In this document: in pieces, positions 17,218 to 24,420 of the stretch
Layout: each line of letters opens with the position of its first letter
How positions within the stretch are numbered: position 1 is the stretch's first letter
Assembly (NCBI GenBank): GCA_934433485.1
Contig: CAKRZR010000007.1
Span: 1-64,000, forward strand
Length of the DNA stretch: 64,000 nt
Source of the DNA: an uncultured Eubacteriales bacterium
GTDB lineage: Bacteria; Bacillota; Clostridia; Oscillospirales; CAG-272
Direction of reading: 5' to 3'
Program-made: the position numbers and the translations under genes
Notes under the pieces: generated by a model
Database searches by the model: none
What the model saw: only the letters and a program-made list of their open reading frames with translations
What the model was told of the DNA's origin: nothing

Positions 17218-18708
17218 ATGACGATGCGCGCGCGGCTTCTGCTGACGTTCGCCGTATTCATCGTGGTGGTGATCGGAACGATGTGGCTGTTCCAGACGTT
17301 TTTCATGGACAGAATGTACCACACCGTCAAGCTGCGGGAGCTGCACCGGGGCGCTGTCGAAATGGAAGAAGCGATCGCTGCCTATGACGCTGTATCGAAA
17401 GCGGACACAGCGGTATCGGAGGACAATGTGCAAGCCGTAGAGGAAAATTTGCGCAATACAGCGGCGTCGGTTGCGCAGGAATCCAATATGTGTGTTTCGG
17501 TATTCACGATCCGGCAGGGATACGCGACGGAGGTGATCCGGGAACACTCCAATGTGTTTTGCTTTGTCCACAACCTGCTGTCCTCCGAGCAGCTGAACCG
17601 CATTTACGTGGATGTGCAGAACGGCGGCGGCTCGTTTGAGGAGGAATTTGCGGTAGCTTCCCTCTTTCGTCCGGATGGTGAGGACGCCGACGCAGATGCC
17701 ATCGCACGGACACGGAGCGTGATCCACGCGGGTATGAACGATTCCGGCGATCTGCTCTACATCATCAACATGCAGATTGCCCCGCTGAACGCTACGGTTT
17801 CGGTACTGCGGATGCAGCTGCTCCTCATTTCGGGGTTAATGGCACTGCTTGGCGCGGTATTGGCGTTTGCGCTGTCCGCGTATTTTGCGCGTCCGCTTGC
17901 AAAAATGAGCGGTGAAGCGTCCCGTTTGGCGATGGGCGACTACGATGTCCACTTCGACGGCGGCAATTGCAGCGAGACGGTGCAGCTTTCGGAGACCTTG
18001 AACCGCGCGGCACAGGAGCTGTCCTCCCTCGACAAGATGCAGAAGGATCTCGTGGCGAACATTTCCCACGACTTGCGCACGCCGCTGACGATGATTTCCG
18101 GCTACAGCGAGATGATCCGCGATCTGCCCGGAGAAGCGACGCCGGAAAATATGCAGGTGATCATCGACGAAACAGCGCGGCTGACCTCGCTGGTAAACGA
18201 TATGCTGGAGGTATCGCGGCTCCAAAACGGCGCTGTGGTGCTCCATCCGGCGCGGTTTGATCTGACAGAGGTATTGCGCGAGACCATCGACCGATATGCG
18301 CGTCTGCGGGAGCGCGAGGGCTATGACATCCGTTTCGAGGGAACCGTGGATACGCCGGTCTATGTGAACACGGACCGCGAGCGGATCCTGCAGGTGGTTT
18401 ACAATCTGGTGAACAACGCGGTGAACTACGCCGGAGACGATCGTCAGGTGATCATTCGCCAGGACGTCACGCCCACCGAGGTCACCATCTCCGTCATCGA
18501 TCACGGCATAGGAATCCCCGAGGACAAGCTGCCTCTGGTTTGGGAGCGTTACTACAAGGTCCATGATTACCACAAGCGCGCCAATATGGGCACCGGTCTG
18601 GGACTGTCCATCGTCAAAAACATTCTCGTGCTGGCAAACGCCCGCTTCGGCGTTCAATCCACCCCCGGCGCTGGTTCCCGCTTCTGGTTTACTCTGCCCG
18701 TTGCGTAA
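17218..18708 (+). CDS. Membrane sensor histidine kinase with HAMP domain
   Basis: The 496-residue kinase has an N-terminal membrane helix (LLLTFAVFIVVVIGTMWLF), an extracytoplasmic sensor region of roughly 165 residues, a second helix (LLLISGLMALLGAVLAFAL), a HAMP linker, the HisKA H-box VANISHDLRTPLTMISG and a HATPase domain with N box VYNLVNNAVNYAG, G1 VIDHGIGIP and G2 GTGLGLSIV. The start is uncertain: ATG at 17218 follows the regulator stop but lacks a good ribosome site, while TTG at 17167 has AGAGGAG 12 bp upstream and would overlap the regulator gene. It should phosphorylate the adjacent OmpR-type regulator. Confidence 0.93.
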   Translation: MTMRARLLLTFAVFIVVVIGTMWLFQTFFMDRMYHTVKLRELHRGAVEMEEAIAAYDAVSKADTAVSEDNVQAVEENLRNTAASVAQESNMCVSVFTIRQGYATEVIREHSNVFCFVHNLLSSEQLNRIYVDVQNGGGSFEEEFAVASLFRPDGEDADADAIARTRSVIHAGMNDSGDLLYIINMQIAPLNATVSVLRMQLLLISGLMALLGAVLAFALSAYFARPLAKMSGEASRLAMGDYDVHFDGGNCSETVQLSETLNRAAQELSSLDKMQKDLVANISHDLRTPLTMISGYSEMIRDLPGEATPENMQVIIDETARLTSLVNDMLEVSRLQNGAVVLHPARFDLTEVLRETIDRYARLREREGYDIRFEGTVDTPVYVNTDRERILQVVYNLVNNAVNYAGDDRQVIIRQDVTPTEVTISVIDHGIGIPEDKLPLVWERYYKVHDYHKRANMGTGLGLSIVKNILVLANARFGVQSTPGAGSRFWFTLPVA

Positions 18709-18726
18709 ATACTATCGTTTTTGGGA

Positions 18727-18866
18727 GGAACGGGGGGGAACGCGGCTTTTGGAAAATGGAAGAATGCCAAGGCATTCTTCAGGAGAAATCAAAGATTTCT
18801 CCCAGCTCCTCATAAAAGTTCTTGCCAGGCTTCTTTCAAGAAGCCGCGTTTTCCCCCCGTTCCCCC
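18727..18866. repeat. Foldback form of the dispersed repeat (copy D) between convergent genes
   Basis: Outer arms GGAACGGGGGGGAACGCGGC (from 18727) and GCCGCGTTTTCCCCCCGTTC (18843-18862) are inverted copies of the repeat end. Between them are two perfect hairpins, GAAGAATGCC-AA-GGCATTCTTC (18759-18780) and GGAGAAATC-AAA-GATTTCTCC (18782-18802). The right half reads on the minus strand as a full repeat copy with GCCTGGCAAGAACTTTTAT. It lies between the kinase and metK stop codons and could serve as a two-way terminator. Confidence 0.8.
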
Positions 18867-18873
18867 TTGCGAC

Positions 18874-20052
18874 TTACAGTCTCTCTTGAATAGTGGAAAC
18901 CAGGTCTAAGGATTCCCACGGCACGTTCAGGTCTTCGCGACCCATGTGGCCATAGGAGGCAAGATCCCCGTAGATCGGACGGCGCAGGTCGAATCTCGCG
19001 ATGATGGCGGCGGGACGCATATCTACCAGCTCCATCACCAGCTGCTCCAGCACCGCGTCAGAACGGATCCCCGTACCGAAGGTATCCACGCGAACGGACA
19101 CCGGATGCGCCACACCGATCGCGTAGGCAATCTGCACCTCGCACTTCCGTGCTGCACCCGCGGCTACCAGATTTTTCGCAATATACCGCGCCATGTAGGA
19201 TGCGCTGCGGTCCACCTTTGTCGGATCCTTGCCGGAGAAGCAGCCGCCGCCGTGACGCGCGTATCCGCCGTAGGTATCCACGATGATCTTGCGCCCGGTC
19301 AGACCGCTGTCGCCCATAGGTCCGCCGATCACGAACCGTCCTGTTGGGTTCACGTACACCTTTGTCTCCGCGTCGAACATCGTTTCCGGCACGATCGGCA
19401 GGATCACCTCGCGCAAAATGTCCTCGCGAATCTGGGAAAGCGCCACATCCGGATCGTGCTGTGACGATACCACCACCGTGTCCACCCGCACCGGACGGTC
19501 GTTCTCATCGTATTCCACCGTCACCTGCGTCTTTCCGTCCGGTCGCAGATACGGCAGAATCCCCAATTTGCGCACCTCCGTCAGCTTCTTCGCCATCGCG
19601 TGGGCGAGAGAGATCGGCAGCGGCATAAGCTCCGGCGTCTCGTCGCAGGCGTAGCCGAACATCAGACCCTGGTCGCCGGCGCCTGTGTCAAATGCATCCG
19701 TGTCCGCGCCGTCCTTTGCCTCCATGGACTTGTCCACACCAAGCGCGATGTCCGGCGACTGCTCATGGACTGAGTTGATCACCGCGCACGTCGTGCCGTC
19801 AAAGCCGTACTTTGCCCGGTCGTAGCCAATGTCCAGAATTGTCTTGCGCACCACGGACTGTATGTCCACGTATGCTTGCGTTGTGATCTCGCCCATGACC
19901 ATTACCAGACCCGTCGTGCAGGTCGTCTCACATGCCACGCGGGACATAGGATCGGCGCGCAGCATCTCATCGAGGATCCGGTCGGAGATCTGGTCGCAGA
20001 TTTTGTCGGGATGCCCCTCGGTCACGGATTCACTCGTAAATAAACGTCTCAT
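18874..20052 (-). CDS. metK: S-adenosylmethionine synthetase
   Basis: The 392-residue enzyme makes S-adenosylmethionine from methionine and ATP. Conserved elements are SESVTEGHPDKICDQISD at the N-terminus, GAGDQGLMFGYACDE in the middle and GGCFSGKDPTKVDRSASY for the P-loop-like segment. The start is ATG at 20052 with GGAGG upstream, giving the family length; the frame extends further upstream through the riboswitch terminator only by chance. It is controlled by a SAM-I riboswitch with an intrinsic terminator directly upstream, a feedback loop on its own product. Confidence 0.98.
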   Translation of the reverse strand: MRRLFTSESVTEGHPDKICDQISDRILDEMLRADPMSRVACETTCTTGLVMVMGEITTQAYVDIQSVVRKTILDIGYDRAKYGFDGTTCAVINSVHEQSPDIALGVDKSMEAKDGADTDAFDTGAGDQGLMFGYACDETPELMPLPISLAHAMAKKLTEVRKLGILPYLRPDGKTQVTVEYDENDRPVRVDTVVVSSQHDPDVALSQIREDILREVILPIVPETMFDAETKVYVNPTGRFVIGGPMGDSGLTGRKIIVDTYGGYARHGGGCFSGKDPTKVDRSASYMARYIAKNLVAAGAARKCEVQIAYAIGVAHPVSVRVDTFGTGIRSDAVLEQLVMELVDMRPAAIIARFDLRRPIYGDLASYGHMGREDLNVPWESLDLVSTIQERL

Positions 20053-20081
20053 ATTTCCTCCAAAATGGTATTTTTCCAAAC

Positions 20082-20112
20082 AAAAAGCTCTCATACCGCA
20101 CAGCATGAGAAC
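20082..20112 (-). terminator. Riboswitch expression-platform terminator of metK
   Basis: On the minus strand GTTCTCATGCTG and the complementary CGGTATGAGAGC form a stem followed by TTTTT (20082-20086). It lies between the SAM-I aptamer and metK. Confidence 0.88.
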
Positions 20113-20135
20113 CGGAATATAGTATCGATTCACCA

Positions 20136-20229
20136 TTCTCATCTGTCAGGAATTGGCACCTTGTCGCGCGATTGCGTGATAGGTTGCCGGGCATCGCAGG
20201 GCCAGTCCCTCCGCCGCTCTTGATAAGAA
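20136..20229 (-). promoter_or_regulatory. SAM-I riboswitch (S-box) upstream of metK
   Basis: Read on the minus strand, P1 strands TTCTTATC (20222-20229) and GATGAGAA (20136-20143) pair. Between them are the S-box signatures GAGGGACTGGCCC, GATGCCCGGCAACC and GGTGCCAATTCC. SAM binding should stabilise the aptamer and let the downstream terminator form, lowering metK expression when SAM is plentiful. Confidence 0.97.
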
Positions 20230-20264
20230 AGTTCGTATGTTAAGGCTTCTTGATTTGATAATAT

Positions 20265-20293
20265 AGTATACCATATTTCCGCATGCATTGCAA
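20265..20293 (-). promoter_or_regulatory. Sigma-A promoter of metK
   Basis: TTGCAA (20288-20293) and TATACT (20265-20270) on the minus strand are 17 bp apart, directly upstream of the S-box aptamer. Confidence 0.82.
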
Positions 20294-20348
20294 TGGCGTA
20301 TCCGCACGATCTTTGTCTCTGTTTCGTAGCGCATTTCGCCAATACATA

Positions 20349-20395
20349 CAAAAAAGACGCGAACTGTCCCATTTGCAGACAGTTCGCGCTTTTTT
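20349..20395. terminator. Bidirectional intrinsic terminator after the ribU-like gene
   Basis: CGCGAACTGTC (20358-20368) pairs perfectly with GACAGTTCGCG (20378-20388). A runs on the left and T runs on the right provide U tracts in both directions. Confidence 0.9.
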
Positions 20396-20420
20396 GTATT
20401 GCAGCACAATGGCATATCCG

Positions 20421-21131
20421 TCACTGCAGCGTGAAATTGCCGTCGAGTACGAGGAAGAAGTAGAGCAGGCAAACGATCATGAGAACGGCGGAGATCACGG
20501 GTACGAAGATGCTGCGTCTGCTCTTCGCCTTAGCCATTGCCTCTGTGGAAGCATTTTCCATGCCGGCAGACGCGCGCTTTTGCAAAAATCCGGCGGAGAC
20601 GAGGGCGTTTGTCACCGGCTTGTACAGCAGAAATACAACGGCGCTGTTGAAAACCGTTTTCGTCACGTTGAACGGCAGCAGGACGGTCGGAATCATAGCG
20701 AGCACCTCCGCTGTCTGGACGTGCATATATGCCGGTGTGATGACACAGTTTGCTGCGATCATGACCGCCACCGTAGCCACAGACGCCGCAATGGTCCCAA
20801 CAACGGCGCCGCGCATGGTTCTGTGTCTGTGATAAATGGCGCTGCCGATGCAGACATACGTCATGCTGGACAAGAGATTCATGACCAGACCGTACACACC
20901 GGTCGAGCTGATGGTGACCAGCTCCACAAGGCAAACGATGGCGACCATGGCAGCGCCCGCGACCGGTCCGAGACTCATCGCCCCGACTGCCATCACCGCG
21001 TCCTTCAGCTCAAACGACAGAAAGGACACGCGGAAGTGGAACAGCACACAGCAAATGTAGGCAAACGCGGCAAACACGCCGCAAGCAACGATGGTTTTCA
21101 GTTTTTCACGCGATTTGGTTTGTGCATTCAT
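20421..21131 (-). CDS. ribU: ECF transporter S component, probable riboflavin transporter RibU
   Basis: The 236-residue membrane protein has about six hydrophobic helices in the S-component pattern, beginning with an alanine-rich VACGVFAAFAYICCVL helix, where S components contact EcfT, and a conserved VSFLSFELKDAVMAVGAMSLGP segment typical of RibU. Substrate assignment rests mainly on the FMN riboswitch with terminator directly upstream, which marks flavin-related genes. The C-terminus has an extra last helix after a charged linker. The shared energising module (EcfA, EcfA', EcfT) is not in the window and must be encoded elsewhere. Confidence 0.9.
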   Translation of the reverse strand: MNAQTKSREKLKTIVACGVFAAFAYICCVLFHFRVSFLSFELKDAVMAVGAMSLGPVAGAAMVAIVCLVELVTISSTGVYGLVMNLLSSMTYVCIGSAIYHRHRTMRGAVVGTIAASVATVAVMIAANCVITPAYMHVQTAEVLAMIPTVLLPFNVTKTVFNSAVVFLLYKPVTNALVSAGFLQKRASAGMENASTEAMAKAKSRRSIFVPVISAVLMIVCLLYFFLVLDGNFTLQ

Positions 21132-21165
21132 AGCAATTCACTCCTATATTTGGTAAATATAAGGA

Positions 21166-21212
21166 GAAAAAGTCCCCGATCGCCATGGAAAATCCACAGA
21201 ATCGGGGACTTA
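21166..21212 (-). terminator. FMN-riboswitch terminator upstream of ribU
   Basis: On the minus strand AAGTCCCCGAT and ATCGGGGACTT form a perfect stem ending in a T run. It lies between the aptamer and the ribU start. Confidence 0.9.
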
Positions 21213-21242
21213 CGCGGAATTGGTACTTTTGTTCCAATTCCA

Positions 21243-21371
21243 ATTCTCCCGTCCGGACTGTCACCGTCGGTGCAGGAATCACACCTGCTCGGCACACGCT
21301 TCGTGCGTCACGCATTCACGTATGTTCGCGGACTATACCGCCGGTAAGGAATTGCACCTATCCCCGAAATT
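21243..21371 (-). promoter_or_regulatory. FMN riboswitch (RFN element)
   Basis: On the minus strand the RFN signatures appear in order: CGGGGATAGGTGCAATTCC, TACCGGCGGTATAGTCCGCG, a variable stem (GTGACGCACGAAGCGTGTG region), CAGGTGTGATTCCTGCACC, GACGGTGACAGTCCGG and ACGGGAGAA. FMN binding should favour the downstream terminator and switch off riboflavin uptake. No promoter was found between it and the upstream binding-protein gene. Confidence 0.96.
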
Positions 21372-21447
21372 TTTGGTTTCCTTGCGGATGCGCCGTGGTC
21401 CTTGACGCATGGGCTGCTCCAGGCGGTCTCAGACCCGCGCTTCCTTA

Positions 21448-22935
21448 TTATTCGATATTCGCGATGAACTTATCCATCGCGGTCTGCATGGTCGGCTCCA
21501 TCTTCGCGAACTTGGAGGCAAAATCGGCGTTCTGCGTCGTGGTCAGACCGGACAGCGTGCCGAACAGACCGCCCCAGTTGTACGCCACAGACTGGTCGAT
21601 GGTACGATTGGCGAGGATGATCGTGAGCATATCGCGGCTTTCCTCGTCGCTCATATATTTTCTCTGGAGCGCCACATCGAAATACGCCGGCGTCAGAGTC
21701 TTTGTGCTCTCGAACGCCATCGCTTCCAGAACAAAGCCGGTGTCCGCGACGTTCTGATTGGAAACCGGAATCGTGACCGTGGAGCAGTTGCCGTGGTTGA
21801 TCGTCGTCCAATACTCGCTCTGCGCTTCGTCCAGCTTCGGCAGCGGCAGGAGTCCGTATTCGCTTTCCATGTCGCGCATCAGGGTGTAGGTCAAGAGACC
21901 CGCCACATAGAAGAGCGCGAGATCGTTGCGGAAGTTGCCGCGGATGAGGTCGCTCCACACGTTGGTATACGTGCTCTTCGCACGTTCTACGACGAGGGTG
22001 GAGTTTTTATCCTGCTGGATCCGCAGAATCTGTTCGATGACGGAATAGACCCGGTCGGTCGGCTGCTGGATGACGGGCATGTCGTTTTCATCCTTCACGA
22101 TGAAGTGTTCACCGGAAGAGAAGAACAAAAACGGCGTGTTTTCGCTGGCGCCGACGGTTCCCCAGAGGTCGTTGTCGTCCATCTGACCATTGCCGTCGAG
22201 ATCCTGCGCGACAGCGGACGACATGGCGTAGTAGGCGTCGTACGTCCACTTACCCGCACGTACCGTATCGTACGGCATTTCAAAGCCGTTGTTCTCCATC
22301 AGCACCTTGTTGAAAAAGACCGCCCAGGTGGCGTTGTTGTCCATGATGTTGATGTCGCCCATGGCATTGAACAGCTTGCCGCCGATGGATAGATCCTTCA
22401 CGATTGTAGAATCCCACCAATCCTTGGAAAGATCCAGGTTTTCGACCTTATCTAGGTCATACAGCACGTTTTTCGGGATAATGGCTGCGGATTCCATGAG
22501 ACTGAGCATGGCGACCTGGTAGGTATCGTCCCCACTTTGCACCAGCTTATCGATCGTGGTATCCATATCCTCGCCGCTGCCGCACGGCGTTTCAGAAATG
22601 GTGAAGTTGTACTTATCGGCAAGGGTCATGTTCCGGTTGTACACAGCGTCGTTGATGACCTCGCCGGTTTGTTCCGCGGAATAAATCTCGACGGAATAGT
22701 TGTTGGCGTTGCGCTCTTTGCCCATGACATAGAAATGAAAATCCGTACCGGCAAAATCCTTGTCCGGCAGACCGCTTGTAACCTCGGGTTCGGTTTCTGT
22801 TTCTGTTTGGGACTCCGTTTCGCCGCTGCTCTGCCTTGTCTCCGTCGTATCGGAATCGGTTTCAGTCTTTCCGCAGGAGGCAAGTGGAAGCAGCATGGCG
22901 AAGGTAAGCAGAACCGCCAAATTTCTTCTGAGCAT
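21448..22935 (-). CDS. Sugar-type ABC solute-binding lipoprotein (family 1)
   Basis: The 495-residue protein has a signal peptide MLRRNLAVLLTFAMLLPLAS with lipobox LASC, a Thr/Glu-rich linker (about 22-60) and a family 1 extracellular binding domain. It contains an EF-hand-like calcium loop, DLDGNGQMDDND. It belongs to the same group as the two binding proteins at the right end of the window. The start at 22935 has GGAG 9 bp upstream; ATG at 22950 is an alternative and the longer frame runs into the tuf intergenic hairpin. No permease genes lie nearby, so its transporter partner is elsewhere. Confidence 0.88.
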   Translation of the reverse strand: MLRRNLAVLLTFAMLLPLASCGKTETDSDTTETRQSSGETESQTETETEPEVTSGLPDKDFAGTDFHFYVMGKERNANNYSVEIYSAEQTGEVINDAVYNRNMTLADKYNFTISETPCGSGEDMDTTIDKLVQSGDDTYQVAMLSLMESAAIIPKNVLYDLDKVENLDLSKDWWDSTIVKDLSIGGKLFNAMGDINIMDNNATWAVFFNKVLMENNGFEMPYDTVRAGKWTYDAYYAMSSAVAQDLDGNGQMDDNDLWGTVGASENTPFLFFSSGEHFIVKDENDMPVIQQPTDRVYSVIEQILRIQQDKNSTLVVERAKSTYTNVWSDLIRGNFRNDLALFYVAGLLTYTLMRDMESEYGLLPLPKLDEAQSEYWTTINHGNCSTVTIPVSNQNVADTGFVLEAMAFESTKTLTPAYFDVALQRKYMSDEESRDMLTIILANRTIDQSVAYNWGGLFGTLSGLTTTQNADFASKFAKMEPTMQTAMDKFIANIE

Positions 22936-22959
22936 AATACTATTCTCCATGACGCAAAG

Positions 22960-22988
22960 CAAGGCTGACAGGTAGCCTATCAGCCTTG
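22960..22988 (-). terminator. Hairpin between tuf and the binding-protein gene
   Basis: CAAGGCTGA (22960-22968) pairs perfectly with TCAGCCTTG (22980-22988). The minus-strand continuation GCTTTGC is not U-rich, so termination after tuf may be partial. Confidence 0.5.
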
Positions 22989-23040
22989 TATGGTTTCCCG
23001 CGATTGCACCTTCCGGTGAAATCACGGTTATGAACGGCAA

Positions 23041-24246
23041 TTAGCCTTCGATTTCGGCAACGACGCCGGAACCAACGGTACGACCGCCTTCACGGATAGC
23101 GAAACGCAGACCCTTTTCGATAGCGATGGGGGTGATGAGCTCAACTTCCATGTTTACGTTGTCGCCCGGACGGCACATTTCAACGCCTTCAGGCAGCTTG
23201 ATGGTGCCGGTAACGTCGGTGGTACGGAAATAGAACTGCGGTCTGTAACCGGAGAAGAACGGCTTCTGACGTCCGCCTTCCTTTTCAGTCAGAACGTACA
23301 CCTGACCAACGAACTTGGTGTGCGGATGAATGGTGCCGGGCTTGCAGAGAACCTGACCTCTTTCAATACCCTTCTTGTCGATACCACGGAGCAGCAGACC
23401 TACGTTGTCGCCAGCTTCAGCGGAGTCGAGGAGCTTACGGAACATTTCAACGCCGGTGATAACGGTGGTCTTTCTTTCGTCAGTCAGACCGATGATTTCA
23501 ACGGTGTCGCCCATCTTAACGGTACCACGCTCAACTCTACCCGTAGCAACGGTACCACGGCCGGTGATGGAGAATACGTCCTCAACCGGCATCAGGAACG
23601 GCAGGTCAGCCTTTCTGTCCGGAGTCGGGATGTAGTCGTCAACAGCGTCCATGAGCTCGTGGATGCAAGCGTATTCGGGAGCGTTCGGGTCGGTGGAAGT
23701 GGATTCCAGAGCAACACGAGCGGAACCGCGGATGATCGGAATATCGTCGCCCGGGAAGTCGTACTCGGAGAGCAGTTCGCGGATTTCCATCTCAACGAGC
23801 TCAAGGAGTTCTTCGTCGTCAACGAGGTCGGTCTTGTTCATGAAAACAACGATAGCCGGAACGCCAACCTGACGAGCGAGCAGGATGTGCTCACGGGTCT
23901 GCTGCATCGGACCGTCGGAAGCTGCAACCACGAGGATCGCGCCGTCCATCTGAGCAGCACCGGTGATCATGTTCTTAACGTAGTCGGCGTGGCCGGGGCA
24001 GTCCACGTGAGCGTAGTGACGCTTAGCGGTTTCGTATTCAACGTGACGGGTGTTGATTGTGATACCACGGGCTCTTTCTTCCGGAGCGTTGTCGATCTGG
24101 TCGTATGCCATGAACTCAACTTTACCGTTGTTCAGAGCAAGAACCTTGGTGATAGCAGCAGTCAGAGTGGTCTTACCGTGGTCAACGTGGCCGATGGTAC
24201 CAATGTTGACATGGGGTTTTGTCCGTTCAAATTTTTCCTTTGCCAT
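23041..24246 (-). CDS. tuf: Elongation factor Tu
   Basis: The 401-residue product is complete EF-Tu, the GTPase that delivers aminoacyl-tRNA to the ribosome. GTP-binding motifs are GHVDHGKTT, DCPGHADY and NKTD, with the switch I region RGITINTRHVEYET and barrel domains 2 and 3 intact. AGGAGG lies about 10 bp upstream. It closes the rpsL-rpsG-fusA-tuf operon. The 170-bp gap from fusA has an imperfect hairpin (GATGCGCGCGGC opposite GCCGTGTGCATC, near 24308-24335) that may be a processing site. Confidence 0.99.
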   Translation of the reverse strand: MAKEKFERTKPHVNIGTIGHVDHGKTTLTAAITKVLALNNGKVEFMAYDQIDNAPEERARGITINTRHVEYETAKRHYAHVDCPGHADYVKNMITGAAQMDGAILVVAASDGPMQQTREHILLARQVGVPAIVVFMNKTDLVDDEELLELVEMEIRELLSEYDFPGDDIPIIRGSARVALESTSTDPNAPEYACIHELMDAVDDYIPTPDRKADLPFLMPVEDVFSITGRGTVATGRVERGTVKMGDTVEIIGLTDERKTTVITGVEMFRKLLDSAEAGDNVGLLLRGIDKKGIERGQVLCKPGTIHPHTKFVGQVYVLTEKEGGRQKPFFSGYRPQFYFRTTDVTGTIKLPEGVEMCRPGDNVNMEVELITPIAIEKGLRFAIREGGRTVGSGVVAEIEG

Positions 24247-24420
24247 TTTGGAAAGCCTCCTGAAATGAAATTATTTTTGTTTTTTAGGAAATACGATTGT
24301 GGATGCACACGGCAAATGCCGCGCGCATCGCATAGGGTATCTCAAAAGAAAGTCATGCAAACGGAAGCGGTGCGGTCCGGCATACGGCAGACAGAGCATC
24401 CGCCGTGCGCCAATACTACA

